Origin: Antennarius striatus
Taxonomy: Eukaryota > Chordata > Actinopteri > Lophiiformes > Antennariidae
Reading direction: 5' to 3'
NCBI RefSeq assembly: GCF_040054535.1
Contig: NC_090785.1
Coordinates: forward strand, 14,522,501-14,586,500
Length of the DNA stretch: 64,000 nucleotides
Made by a program: the position numbers and the translations under genes
Part shown: positions 51,601 to 63,712 of the stretch, one piece after another
Layout of the letters: each line of letters begins with the position of its first letter
Numbering within the stretch: position 1 is the first letter of the stretch
The notes under the pieces: model-generated
Databases searched by the model: none
What the model was told of the DNA's origin: nothing
What the model saw: only the letters and a program-made list of their open reading frames with translations

Positions 51601-54600
51601 GTCAGCTCAACAACCAAGTGATGACAGATTTAGCAAGCGGTGCTGTCATTGAAAAGTGAGCAATTTTAAATAGATTCTAGGCACCATCCTGGATGACAGA
51701 GAAGAGAATGAATTTTCTAAAGATATACGCACAGTTTCCACCCATGAGGAAATGTTTGGAAGTTCTTCCTGTATAGATTCAACACCCTTCCTGTCGCCAT
51801 CCTCTGTCTAGGAGTGAGAGGACTGGGTTTATTGGGTTATTCTGCATAAATGATGTACAAAGCACATAAGCACACTGATTTTTATTCCTTTAAAGACTTT
51901 TTTTTAGTGCTCTGATCCCTTAACTTTGCCAACACTTGTGCAATCTAGAGTGTAATCCCCCACCAAGGCAGTACAGATTCCCCGTTATGTCACTGAATCT
52001 AAAAAGTCTTTTGACCCTCATGATACATCTCCTTGATCATGAATGCTTAGAATTTGATTTGATTGACTCATTTTTTCACATTATGACTTTGAAATCTTCA
52101 AGATCTAGTTCAGTAACATTTTACATTATACCAGTTTTTTTTTACACCAAACCAAATGAGAACAATTTCAGCTGTAAGTTGATCTCATTTCATGTCTATA
52201 GGATCACTATTTGTTATCTCTTTGGAGATAATTTTTAGTGAGATCAATTCAGTTCAAGTATTCTGGATGTTGCTTCGATCCAGATCAGACTACGGTGTGC
52301 AGTAGATCATTACTTAAATTTGTACTTTTGGCAACATTTATCACCTCCAGATCTAATGGATTGTTTCTTTGGACCACACCCTATCACTCCAAGACAATTT
52401 AATTGGAATCCACTCATTATTATTTTTTATTTTTTTTAATTTTATATACTGATTTTAATCCCTGCAGGAAAATTAGTGGCACACTCTACTTTGAATCATG
52501 CATATTTTGAGTAACTTTAGCAACATTCAGGAAAACAAAAAAAACAACAAACAAACCAATGCTGGCAAAATCATTAGCTCACAGGTGAGGGTAAAAATGG
52601 ACTATTGTATAATGATGTGTGTCTTTTGTTAGAGATTCAAACAAACATATCTGTGAGGATGGCAACAAAACTATTCCGTAAAAAAAATCTAATCTATGTG
52701 ACTAGAACCCAGACTCATTCGCCCTTATTTTAGTTTTTATGTACCAAACTTCAGACTTGCTGAAAAACTGAGACATGTTCTTGTTAGAAGCCATCACCTT
52801 CAGCCGTGACAAGTCAACCCACACGTTGTTCAGAGGGAGTCAGAAATGATCACCCCCTCTCTCACAAAGGTCAAATATTTGACCCCGTCTGCTTTTGTTA
52901 TTATCTACGGCCACATTCCTTTTGACATTACCTTTGCTTTCGCCACAGGGGTCTTCAGAGCCATTCTATCTCGTGGTCATAGCCCGTCAGTCTATTGTTT
53001 GACTGCTTTTCTGTTCTCCTGTCTGAGCTGACAGAAAATTGTCAAATTTGGGCCGTGAGCAAAACCCACTTCCTCTCAATTCAAATGAACATACTGAGCC
53101 CACTTCACCCCATGTGTGGGCACTAAGAAGAATGAGGCAAAGATGAAATAAAGTGTGAAGTGTGTGTAAACCGCTAGGCTCATCAGAATTTCCACTGCAA
53201 AGCTGTGAAGTTTGAAATCAGTGTCAGCCAGTTTTTCTTTTCTAGTAATGATTTTCCAGCGTTGTTCCCTTTGAAGCCTGGGAAGAATTACTGTACAAGT
53301 CAGATGAACCTGAATGTATGACCTATGTGTCATAGCGACACTCCCTATTGTTGATTAAACATTACCTCATGTAAAGACTCAACCAACCACAGACTCGGCT
53401 GCGATGCTCTACAAACCACAAAGTCACATGACTGTGATGATCCTCGGCGACAGTTGCCACGTAAACACAACTCACCTGCTGACTTGGAGCTTTAGAGCTC
53501 TCACCATCCTGGATAGACCACAGTTGCGCTGTCACAGATCAGTTCCTTCCATATTTATCTCAGTAAACACCTGACAACGTTTTATGTGACCCTCTTGCTG
53601 ATTACTTTGACACATGAAATGAAGCATTCAGCCTGGACCCTTCTCCTTTTAAGCTCAGATTTTATTTTGGCCCAAACTGAACAAAAGCACTTATTATTTG
53701 AGGTTAATACTCCAAATTTGGTCCTCTCTTGTCTTTTCAAGAACCATTTTTGGTGCGAATGAGCTCTTTGTATGACTTAGGCTTCATGAGCTCATCTCTC
53801 CCAAAGCATATATGCTGTAATGGCTGCCTGTTGTGCTGGTATTTAATGTGTAATTAGTGTAGGAGGGTGTTTAAAAACCTGCGTAATGGCAGCCTTAACA
53901 CCCTCAGTAAAACATCTATTTAGGGAAATCTTTTATGGCAGCTGCGCTTTCATTAATGTCAATATCTTAGGTCACCCATTCCGAAAGCCTGCAGCTGTCT
54001 GGCTCATTTGATTTTCATCATCCCTTGCAATGTTGTCGTAATTTGAGATAAATGTAAAAGAAATGCCAAAACAAGATCAACATGTGGGAAACTGAAAACA
54101 AGTATTCCTTCTAACTTTTCTCTCTTTCTCCATCTGTCTCTCTCTCTCTCTCTTTCTGCCCACAGTTTCCATTCTCTGCTGTGTCTTCATCCTCTTCCTG
54201 TTCTTGTCGGAGCTGACGGGATTCATCGCCACTGAAATGTAGGTATCACAGCATCAGGTCTCTGAGTATCTGGTAATATCCTGTAGCTACAACACAGTGA
54301 TCTGGAGGAGACTGCTTTATAGCAACACAGGTGTCTGTGAACAATACGACACACGGCAGTGACTTCATGAAGGCCATTGTGATGTGCTCTTCTCTGCCTG
54401 TGTCGTAACAAATGAATCGAGTCGGCTGGCTCACAGGAAACTGGCTTTGTTCATGTTTCAGCCTCTTAGCGATGTTGAAAAGCGATGACAAATAGAAGAC
54501 ATGACAGGAAGGAAATCACTGACAGACACACACAAATCCTTCTTTCCACATGGTTAGAAGATAAATCTGTAGCCATACGAACACAAAGGATGACAGAAAA

Positions 54601-57600
54601 TATGTAATATTTATATTCTTTAAAAGTTTGGTTTCTTTACCATTTTAACCACTTCGTCCTGTTTTCTGTCTTTTGCAGTGTAAATGAACTATATGTGGAT
54701 GATCCTGATAAAGACAGTGGTGGGAAGATAGAAGTGAGTTTAAACATCAGTTTGCCAAACTTACACTGTGATTGTGAGTATATACATAATATATACATAA
54801 TATATACATACGACTCTCACATTATTTACACTTGTTGTTTGTATGTTATCTTTGTCATATTGTTTTTAGCAGGGGTACACTAACTCATGTTAGGCGTTGC
54901 TTAAATCGAGCAACTGTAAAATTACTGCAAAAACTAAATGTTTTTTCCCCAAATCTAATGGCTGTAGTTTTTATTTAACAAGAATAATCATGTGAACCAT
55001 TTCAACACTTGACATGTATGATAATAACGATCCCAAATTAGTCAAAGTGCCAAGTTTATTTTTTGAAAACTGTCCTCTGAGCAGAAGACTCACCTCACCT
55101 TCCATTAAATATGAAAGTAGAACTTAAAAACCTTGTTTGGCCTCCAATTTAAAGTTTGGTTACAGTTTGGTTGCATGGGGTATTTTTTGTTTTTGTTTTT
55201 TTTAGCATTTCTAAACCTGGGTCACAACGCTTACAGCTACTAATGTTTAGATATAAAAATCTGGGTTAAAACTTTGATGAACTACTGTTGGGAAGTAAAA
55301 ATTACAGTAGTGCTATTATTAAACTAAGTTCTTCTTCTTTTCTTGAATATTTCCTCTTAGTGCTTCCAGAATGATGTAATTTTTGAGACAACTTCTTACA
55401 TTTTATTTGTCAGTACCACTCATTAATATCGACCCACAGAGAGCCTGTTTACCATGTACTGAACACTGGTGACTCATGAGCTGCACTCGCTAGTGAAGAG
55501 ACAAAAATAGAAAACAAAGAAAAAGGGAACAGGTCGCTGATTCCTCTGTCCCGTCCTTGGACCAGGACGCTGTTAGAGTTGGAGATGCGGACACTAGGAT
55601 GGGTAAACAAACCCATCACACGCCATTTATTCCTCTTGACTTCCGTCAGGAACCGTGCCCAATGACAAATCGCACACATAAACAAACGGTATCGGCGAGG
55701 CCTCCACAGCACAGAAAACCCACATTCACTGGCCTCGAGTGATATCCTAAAATGGAAATGCTAATAAATGCTTGTGTGAAAAATGAAGCCCAGATCTGTG
55801 AGAGAGAGACTCTGGCATGTGGATTCACAGCTGTCCACCATGTGTATAGACAAGCTAGCTCATGGCACGCCTAACAAAGACTCTCCTGCTGTTCCCCCTT
55901 AAAGCGCTCAATGTTTGTGTGTATGGTGGATATGTTTATTTGCAGAAATGCATGCCCCTCTTAAACATAAGTCGAAACACATTGTTTTATCCACACTGAA
56001 GCTGCATATTACCAGGAGAGTCATTCCCCTTGGTCCCTGCCAGCGAGTTAATTTCGTACATCCGTTTCTGTTTCATTCATATCATCCATCAAAGATTTTA
56101 CTTTAAGGGCGGAATTCCATCATGGAAAATGTGACATTTCCATCCCTTTTGACTGTTTACCTGCTCAGCAGTGCTGTTCTGAAGTTAAACAGTGTCTCTC
56201 TCCACTGACCTTTGCAGGTTGCCCTGTCTTGATTTGTGACTTCATGGAAAACCGTGTGCAATAACCTTATAATAATTTCCCCACCACCATCCTGCATGTG
56301 TCCTGAATGTCTTAAAAAGGAGAAACAAGCAGCTCAGACACTCTCACAGTGGCAGACTTAACTTATATTAGCGTGCTGTATTTTGAGATCAGGGCAGATG
56401 GGAGGGGTGGGGGGGTGGGGGTCCAATTTGTCTTAAATGTCAAAGGTCAGACGGGTGACATGTGGAGGCTTTAGCATATTCGGCAGGTGTCCATGTCTGT
56501 GCTGCCAGCCGACACGGAACAGGTCTGGTCCTGCCGGTGTGCCAATACACGGCATCCTGCAGGGGTGGGTGGGTGTTGGGTGAGGCTTAGAGAGGCTTAG
56601 ATGGAAAAACACTGGCAGGGAGACAGCAGCAGGCTTGATAGGTGGTCCGTTTGGTCTTTGGATTTACCGTGTGGGTCACTCTCTGCAGGGATCGTCAGAA
56701 TTCATCTATTCTGTTGTTACTAATAAAAAAAATCAGATTTTAAACAACAGAGCTCCAGCTAATTATTATTGAGTTATTATCGATGAATTAGTTATATCAA
56801 TAAAAAGTATAAATTCTTTTTATTTTTCTGCCACAGATGTTTGGGTTTCAGACTAATGTATGTGACACTTAAACAGAGGTAGTGTCAGAAACATGATGTA
56901 TGACAACACACACAGGAAGTCGATCCTTGTCCCAGTATTTGTTTCACGCCGGTGTGATGAGGAAGCGTGGAGCTTCTAGGTCAGATGGACTGACAATGAA
57001 CTTTACCATGAAGAAACAGACAACTTTCATCCAGCAGTTAGACAGTACCAGAGTTTGTAACGAGGGAGAGTAAAAACAGAATTCAGAATTTCATCAATAC
57101 TTTCTCACGTCATGATCAGATGTTTTGTCAAACTATTGTTTGACATTTCTGTATGAAATGTTTATCTAATTCATACTCCGTGGTCCATTCATAGTGAGTC
57201 CAAGAAGAAGAAAATTAAACATGATGACGACATATTCAATTAACTTGTTTGATTGACAGGCAAACAAAAAGATGTTCAGTTTTTTAATGGTTTAAAAATT
57301 TTCCCCTGTACCGGTTCTCTGTGTTAGACCTTTGGGTTTGAATTGTTATTAAAATGTTTTTTTTTGTTTGTGTAGATTTAGATTTGTAATGTTTCAACTG
57401 ACAAGGATTTATCAATCCTCAAAATTGTTCTAATTTCTGTCCACGAACTGAGTGATTAAGTTTGGAATGAGCTGAGGAAACTATTTTATTTGGATTTTTT
57501 TTTTTCCAGTTCATTAAAGCTTTTAATTCTGTCCTGTATTTTTTTACAGTGGTGGGTTTGGACATCCAGGACGAGATGGGCCGTCACGAGGTCGGTCACA

Positions 57601-59533
57601 TAGACAACTCCATGAAGATTCCTTTGAACCAGGGCGCTGGCTGTCGATTCGAGGGGGAGTTCACCATCAACAAAGTAAGTGTGAAGAACATTCCTCACAC
57701 ACTGCAAGAATTCATCCATTTTCTGTCACCGGTTTATCTGCTTTCGCGGGTCACGGGGGACTGGCGCCTATAACAGCTGGCTTGGGGCGCGAGGCGGGGG
57801 AAACTCCGGGAGCGACGCTGACTTTCTTTTAAATGTCTCATCCTTTTTAGAGGAAGCCAAAAACCTGTGTGGATTGTGTTTTGTAATTATATTACGACGG
57901 GCCGCATAGGAGCCTGAATCGGATGTGTGGTTTATTTCTCTAGGAATTGAGTTAAACACAGAGGGTGTGCCGCTGCTGCAAACTTAAGAACAAAAAAGCC
58001 CCCTGACTCCTCCTTCAGACTAAATTGAGTTCTGTTAAATAGTCCATTCTTGATGGACAAAGACCTCCCTTTCTGGAGTTTTTGTGGTTTAATATGCTGC
58101 AAAATTCTACTTCTAAATCCCATCAGGGACGTTTTATGAGATTAAAGTCAGGTGACATCAGGTCTTGGTTTCAGGTGGAATAACTTTTAGTCTCAAATAG
58201 TGTAGTTTTGTGTTGAGTTTGGAAACAGAAATTGGTTGCATATATCTAATAATGTATTTAAACTGATTTTGTGTTCGTTTATTTCACCAGTAAATTTAAA
58301 ATGAACAATTTAATTATTTACTTTTACACTGTTAATCTGACTGTACAGTCTGGACCGTGTGAAGCCCATCGGTAAGTTGCATCAGTCTTTCCAGCACATG
58401 CAGAATGATTAACCCAGTGGTTGTACATTCAGCACTCTCACTTGTGGAATATTTGGAAACGTGTGAAACGTGTTCAGGTGGGGATGTTGTTCTACCGGAG
58501 GCAAGGACCATTTAGTTTCCAACCAACTGTGTGTATTTGGAGCCTGTTACTAGTTAACTAAATTTGCTGCAGTACTCATGGTGTTACTGACGCAAACGTG
58601 TGTGTGTATCTCTTCAGGTACCAGGAAACTTCCATGTGTCCACACACAGTGCTACAGCACAGCCCCAGAACCCTGATATGACACACACCATTCATAAGCT
58701 GTCCTTTGGAGACAAGTTGCAGGTCAAGTCACACTGAGAACACAAGAAAAGTACACGGATAACATCTTCAGACAGCACTCTTATCTCTGACCTAGTTCCT
58801 TTCTTTGTCATGCAGGTACACAAAGTGAAAGCAGCCTTCAATGCATTAGGAGGAGCTGACAGGCTGTCATCTAATCGTATGTATTCACTCTGCACCTGCA
58901 CTCGTAAACGCTACGTTAGTCATGCTGACTGACATGAAGTGAGACGTCTAATGGGACACATTCAGTCCCAGCCTGTGTTTGAAATCATATCGTTCTATCA
59001 GTCTTTGCATCACATGACTCTTAACAGAGCTCCGTGATATGTCCCAGTTTTTAATCACAATACAATTGAACTATACCCCAAAACGCTCTAACATTTCCCA
59101 GTGTTTACTTAAGGTAAATGAGACAGCCTTAAAAACTCTGGTTCATCGTTCTTCTTAATTTTAAAGAATAAGAAGTAAACGCAACTGAAGATCACAGATG
59201 GATGAGGCAAAAGTTAGCAGCTACTGTGGAGAAAGAGGGGGAACCGGCTGGGCTGAGGAAGAGGAGGGGGATTGACCTCCCACAATGTGTGCTGGCTTGG
59301 AAAATTGACCTAAAGCAGCACCTAAATGAAATGCCAATGAAAACTAAACAGAATAAACCATTGATTTATCATCAAAATAATCACAGTAAGTGAATTTAAG
59401 TGCAAATGGCACACTGAAATAACATTCATGTTGTATCCTTGCAAAGTTTTGCTAATCACGTTTCCATACAGGCAGACACAAAATCCATATGCTATGCAGC
59501 TGAAATGTGCTGCTTGTTGTATGATTAAAATGT

Positions 59534-59571
<38 letters not shown>

Positions 59572-61813
59572 TACTAAATTTTTCTCCACTAAAGACACAA
59601 ACGTTTCTCTTGCAGCGCTGGCCTCTCATGACTACATACTGAAGATTGTTCCGACGGTGTATGAGGACCTCTCAGGCAGCCAGAAGTTCTCCTACCAGTA
59701 CACGGTGGCCAACAAGGTGCTGCTTCCATCCCTCTGTTCCTCCCCTTATTCCAGTTAGGCCATTCTTTGTCCTGTGTTGTTTTTACACTCATGGAAGAAG
59801 CGGGATTATCCCAGCATATGGCCGAGGCTCCGATCTCTGTAGTAACTGATGCACTCACCTGGAAGTGAAAGCTCGCCCCCACTGACTGGAAACACTCCAT
59901 AGATGTCAACAAACCATAAACACACTTCTTAGAACCGTGCTGACCGGCAGCTGGGTTTGGCGTTTGGTTTAACAACAGCGTAAGTCGGCTGTGAGGGCCT
60001 GTGGGAAATTTTCTGAAGTGTCATTGCCAAAGCGCCAAGAAAGTTCTTGCCAAGCCAATCATCAGTGCCGGGATCTGTTGTCATGGTGAATTAAATCATA
60101 GTTATGCTCCAGAATTGGAATGAATTTTTGCGGAAATGTGATTTATACACAGTCACTGAATTCCGTGTCGTCACAAAATAACTCGCGTTATTCACTGGAG
60201 TTATTCAGCCAACATGAATTTTTGATTAATCATTTATGAGAGAAAGAATTTTTGAGTGAGTCATGAACGCTCCACCTCTAGAGATGACAATTAAGTTGGA
60301 GATTTTACTAAATGATTTTTTTTTTTTGATAAGTGGGATTTACTCGCGTAGTGCTGAGTGAATCAATCTGTCACCAGGCACAACTCCAGATCACAGAAAT
60401 GTGTAACACCCAGTTTCTTTCCATCCCACACAGGAATATGTTGCTTACAGCCACACGGGCAGGATCATCCCGGCCATCTGGTTCCGATACGACCTCAGTC
60501 CAATCACAGTCAAGTACACAGAGCGACGACAGCCTCTCTACCGCTTCATCACAACAGTAAGACATCCCCGGGCCATGTCCTGTGTTTTAATCGTAATGCT
60601 AACCACATTTTCCCTGCCATTTAAAGACAGAAGAAACAAGCTGCCATTTTAAATTCATGTGAAAATCTTTTTTTTTTGTGTGTGCAAATTTTACACATCC
60701 AACTGATAAAGGGTAAAGATAATTTCAAGGTCTCAATTTACCTGATGATTGCAAGGCCTGTATTCACTTTGATTGGTTTCTACCAACTTCAAAAAGAAGA
60801 ACTTACGTCAATGATTTCTTTCATTAAAAGAAGAAAAAAATCAAGCATATAAGTCCTTTAATTGGCAGATAGATTACTCTGCTCACCTTCAACATTCAGC
60901 CATTCAGCTCGCTTTGATTTGATGGCCTGCTTTTTTATTCTGTGCTACCATTAGTTTTCAGAAGAGACAATTGCTAAATCCACTCCATGCCAGCAGCTTA
61001 GTGAAGCTTTAAACAGTCCGACAGCAGAGGATGGTAGAGACCGACAATGAGCTAAAATGAGAGCAAAAGTTGAATTTCATTTTCAAATTCACTTCGAATG
61101 TTCAAAGTAATGATAACTGTTGGCTTGGCATGTTCACCTCAACAACCCAGTGAGCTAATGTCATTTAACGGAGAATTGAGAAACAAGTCAAACCGGACTC
61201 CAAATTACTTAATCTTGCTCTGCGCTAAGATATGAACCAACACTCCTACAGCTTTTAAAGGTTATAATGTGTTAGTTTATTCTATGCACATCATTTCTTG
61301 ACTGGCTCATTTGTTTGACTCTTTGGAGAAATTCTTGGCTAAGCCTGGACAGGTTCTTCAGGAATGTTTACCTCTGACTGATAATGCAGTCAGGATTAAA
61401 TCGGCTGCCTAGCTGATGAGCTAAACCGGTATTTGTTTTTTCTGTTGTTTGGACTCATCGTGACTTATGGCATGGGTAGGAGATGACTCTACTTATAGTG
61501 TGATTATGAGTCAGAGCTTAAGATTGTGAGTCAAGCTGGAGCACTGCTCTCTTTTCGATTCCAGCACATTCTGATGTGTCAGTGTAATGTGTTGTTATGA
61601 TTGAACAGGATCAAAAGCAGCCGATATCAAGCCATTTATAACCACAGGGTAAAAAAAACGTAGATTTTAAATAGCAGGACTAACAGGGTGACTTGTTTCC
61701 TGTAGATCTGTGCCATCATTGGTGGGACGTTCACCGTGGCAGGAATCATCGACTCCTGTATATTCACCGCTTCGGAGGCCTGGAAGAAGATCCAGATCGG
61801 AAAAATGTCCTGA
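42666..61813 (+). CDS. ergic1: ER-Golgi intermediate compartment protein 1 (ERGIC-32), ten exons
   Basis: Exons: 42666-42685, 50592-50653, 54166-54238, 54679-54773, 57550-57674, 58618-58722, 58816-58876, 59616-59716, 60434-60556, 61706-61813. Total 873 nt, 290 residues, the same length as recalled human ERGIC1; every phase closes. A short cytosolic N-terminus (MPFDVRRFDIYRKVPKDLTQ) leads to transmembrane helix 1 (about 26-48), a large lumenal domain with N-glycosylation sequon Asn74 (NIS), then helix 2 (about 255-276), and a short cytosolic tail ending KKIQIGKMS. Family knowledge: ERGIC1 cycles between ER and Golgi with ERGIC2/ERGIC3 (yeast Erv41/Erv46 relatives) and helps sort cargo. Introns range from 93 bases to 7.9 kb. 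I infer housekeeping-type control from the CCAAT/CpG promoter. Confidence 0.97.
47355..47525 (+). repeat. Direct repeat copy A in ergic1 intron 1
   Basis: Shares long identical runs with 48258-48422 in the same orientation, for example AATTGCTGAACAGGTCAGC and CATAAGATGACATTCATTTA. The two differ by scattered substitutions and a small indel near 47390, so the duplication is not recent. Confidence 0.9.
47587..47769. repeat. AT-rich cluster of three related palindromes
   Basis: ATTCTGTATAT..ATACAGAAT palindromes occur at 47587-47610, 47668-47691 and, with a longer interior, 47719-47769, separated by ATATAAATAT spacers. Each can form a hairpin or cruciform. Confidence 0.8.
48258..48422 (+). repeat. 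Direct repeat copy B in ergic1 intron 1
   Basis: Second copy of the segment at 47355-47525, starting about 903 bases downstream. The sequence between the copies contains the AT-rich palindromes and is not itself repeated. Confidence 0.9.
50592..50653 (+). CDS. ergic1: ergic1 exon 2
   Basis: Acceptor TTCCTTTTCTTCCAG|A; donor TTTA|GTGAGT. Encodes FDIYRKVPKDLTQPTYTGAF, the cytosolic N-terminal stretch characteristic of the family. Confidence 0.95.
54166..54238 (+). CDS. ergic1: ergic1 exon 3 (first membrane helix)
   Basis: A long CT-rich tract then CTGCCCACAG|TT; donor GAAAT|GTAGGT, with G at +4 where A is usual. Encodes ISILCCVFILFLFLSELTG, the first transmembrane segment. Confidence 0.92.
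54679..54773 (+). CDS. ergic1: ergic1 exon 4
   Basis: Acceptor CTGTCTTTTGCAG|T; donor GATT|GTGAGT. Encodes VNELYVDDPDKDSGGKIEV and SLNISLPNLHCD, including the N-glycosylation sequon at Asn74. A GTGAGT string inside the exon (GAAGTGAGTTT) is not used, since the frame and family text continue past it. Confidence 0.93.
56400..56421 (+). other. G-quadruplex-type motif in ergic1 intron 4
   Basis: Four G-runs (3, 4, 7 and 5 Gs) separated by single A or T bases on the plus (transcribed-RNA-sense) strand. This satisfies the usual G3+N1-7 pattern with minimal loops. It lies inside the 2.8 kb intron 4 of ergic1. Confidence 0.7.
57550..57674 (+). CDS. ergic1: ergic1 exon 5
   Basis: Acceptor GTATTTTTTTACAG|TG; donor AACAAA|GTAAGT. 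Encodes LVGLDIQDEMGRHEVGHID through GCRFEGEFTINK in the lumenal domain. Confidence 0.96.
57706..57806 (-). mobile_element. Fragment of the same fish repeat as at 21298, inverted
   Basis: Phrases ATTCATCCATTTTCTGTCAC, CGGTTTATCTGCTTTCGCGG and TAACAGCTGGCTTGGGGCGCG correspond, on the minus strand, to the AGCTGG..CCGCG..GATAA-CGG..AATGGATGAAT end of the GCACGGTGGC-type repeat. Only the tail end is present. It begins about 31 bases after the ergic1 exon 5 donor. Confidence 0.8.
58618..58722 (+). CDS. ergic1: ergic1 exon 6
   Basis: Acceptor GTATCTCTTCAG|GTA; donor TTGCAG|GTCAAG, with the unusual C at +3. Encodes VPGNFHVSTHSATAQPQNPD and THTIHKLSFGDKLQ. Confidence 0.92.
58816..58876 (+). CDS. ergic1: ergic1 exon 7
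   Basis: Acceptor TTTGTCATGCAG|GTA; donor AATC|GTATGT. Encodes VHKVKAAFNALGGADRLSSN. The intron before it (58723-58815) is only 93 bases. Confidence 0.92.
59535..59568. repeat. (CA)n tract in ergic1 intron 7
   Basis: About 16 CA units roughly 50 bases before the exon 8 acceptor. Confidence 0.95.
59616..59716 (+). CDS. ergic1: ergic1 exon 8
   Basis: Acceptor GTTTCTCTTGCAG|CG; donor AACAAG|GTGCTG. Encodes PLASHDYILKIVPTVYEDLS and the segment to QYTVANK. Confidence 0.95.
60434..60556 (+). CDS. ergic1: ergic1 exon 9
   Basis: Acceptor CATCCCACACAG|GAA; donor ACAACA|GTAAGA. Encodes EYVAYSHTGRIIPAIWFRYD and the segment to RRQPLYRFITT, the strongly conserved approach to the second membrane helix. 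Confidence 0.96.
61706..61813 (+). CDS. ergic1: ergic1 exon 10 (second membrane helix)
   Basis: Acceptor TGTTTCCTGTAG|ATC. Encodes ICAIIGGTFTVAGIIDSCIF, the second transmembrane helix, and the cytosolic tail EAWKKIQIGKMS followed by TGA at 61811-61813. Confidence 0.96.
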   Translation: MCAIIGGTFTVAGIIDSCIFTASEAWKKIQIGKMS

Positions 61814-63090
61814 GAACTGCTCCCCATCCTTCCTCGAATCTTATTTATAAGTGGCAAGTTGCTAGCCTGTTAGCTAAATCCAACCCGTGCTGGACCCAGC
61901 CTCTTTTTGGACATTATATCACCGTAGCTAATGACGCGGCTCCGACACCTGATCTAACTACCAGGCTACCCGACTGCATCTCGGTTACTGAAGGTCCTCT
62001 CCTGCTCCTTCTGCTCCGGTGACCTGTTGGCACTCGCCCATCACGTGTCCGCTTTCTCCTTCTTCAATGTCAGGAGGGAAGATAGAAGTTTAACACTGTG
62101 GACGAAGTTCTATGTGCCAAGTTTTAACGACAGTGGGCATTTGAAGGCTGCGTCTGTGGGGTTTTTTTTAAAGAATTGAGCAGAGAAAAAAAATTTTTTT
62201 TTACTCCAAAAAAAGTTGAGTAAAAAAAAAAATCAGATCATTTACATTTCTGTGTTAGACACTATTCTTCTCTTACTTGAGTGTTTAAATTGATGTAAAT
62301 TTGGCCAACCACTGCCAAACTCATGAAGGAAGGCCTTACGGGTTGTAATATGATATTTAGCATTGATCAAAGTGTAATATGTGTAAATTCACACAATCTG
62401 TACAATACTTGGTGCCATGTGATATTACTTTTTCCATCCATTGTATTTACTGGCCCACCTGAGGGGATTATCCATTTGTGTGTGTCCCATCTGTTACATT
62501 TGCTGCCAGGAAAACCAGAGATTCTAAGTAATAATGATCCTCTCCTTTCAATGCAGCAATCACCTTATTTTTCACTTCATTTCAATATTTCATTGGGTAA
62601 GGTAAATGTTCGGTTTCTTTTTTTTCTTTTTTTCTTTTGCTGCGTAAATTGTTAAGATTATGGATGTGTATGGGGAAAACGAGCGGGCTGAGATGTTTTA
62701 TACCTCTTTTTTTCCCCCCAGTTACATAATTCACCTGTTCGGCTGAGGAGAGTGAATGTCTCAATCCCTCAGAAGTGGACTTTCTACCCTGAAGGTCATC
62801 CTTTTCCTGTTATGAGTCATAACAGGAAATGATGACATTACAGAACCTGTAGAACCGTGTGTCCCAGTAAAGGTACCATCGAGTCTTGTTTCTGTTCTAA
62901 TTCCATTTACAATAGATTTGGTTCACAGCTGTCTCGGCTTAGGGGTAATAAGAATAGCATTTTATATTTCTGGGCGACAAAGGTGCAACAAATCATGTAT
63001 TTCATAATAAAACAAAGTAGGGAAGATTGTTTCAACAAGTCCAATAAAAGTGAGCTGCTGTCAGAAATAAAATAAAAAAATGGACATTTT
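61814..63090 (+). other. ergic1: ergic1 3' UTR with poly(A) signals
   Basis: Non-coding sequence after the stop. AATAAA occurs at 63006-63011, again near 63043, and as overlapping AAATAAAATAAAA near 63065-63077, giving a 3' UTR of about 1.2 kb. A/T homopolymers are at 62166-62232 and a strong palindrome at 62803-62829. Confidence 0.6.
62803..62829. other. Perfect 27-base palindrome centred on an AP-1 site
   Basis: TTTCCTGTTATGA and TCATAACAGGAAA are perfect inverted copies flanking a single G, and the centre reads TGAGTCA, the AP-1 consensus. Flanks GTCATC and GATGAC extend the pairing imperfectly to about 62795-62836. As RNA it would be a stem in the ergic1 3' UTR; as DNA, a candidate AP-1 target. 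Confidence 0.8.
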
Positions 63091-63710
63091 ACACCTGTCT
63101 GGTACCTGAGCCTAATTGTTGTGGTTGTAATTCGTGTATGTGTGAGAAATGAACTTTACACCCAGAGCGCTGCTCGTGTCCCTCAGCTTGCAGCCAGAGT
63201 CAACACCCCCCAGGTTGTCATTTGTGATGTGAGCACATATGAGGGTGTTAAGCTCTTACAGTTGTCATCACGCTTACGTCCAGCTCTGATAAGAACCGCT
63301 TAGTGTGACTCATTCTCTTGTTCACCCTACATCCCTCGTTTTACCTCCGTCACATATTGCTTGTTCACTGTCGTGCATCCGAGTGTCTCCACCTCCGCCA
63401 AATGACACAGACCCACAAATATCCTTGCTCTGTTCATTTGGTCCATTACGTCGACCCTGGCAGAACTTCTGCCTCAATTTTGCTGGAGACCTTAAATTTA
63501 TCCCAGCGTCACAAATGCATATTTGCTCTAAAACATAAACATAGGAATAGAGACAGCTCAAGCTTAGTCATCAAGAGAGGAGTGAGAAGATACATTTCTT
63601 TATTTCTCTCTGTATGAGTCATATTTTGTACAAATGAAGGAAGAATACTCTGTATAAAAGATAAAAAATATAAATGGACAGAAAAAGCTTAGGGATTGCT
63701 TTTTGCAGTA
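63091..63710. other. Intergenic, no gene seen
   Basis: Short overlapping frames at 63305-63617 on both strands show no domain or splice context. Confidence 0.45.
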
Positions 63711-63712
63711 AT

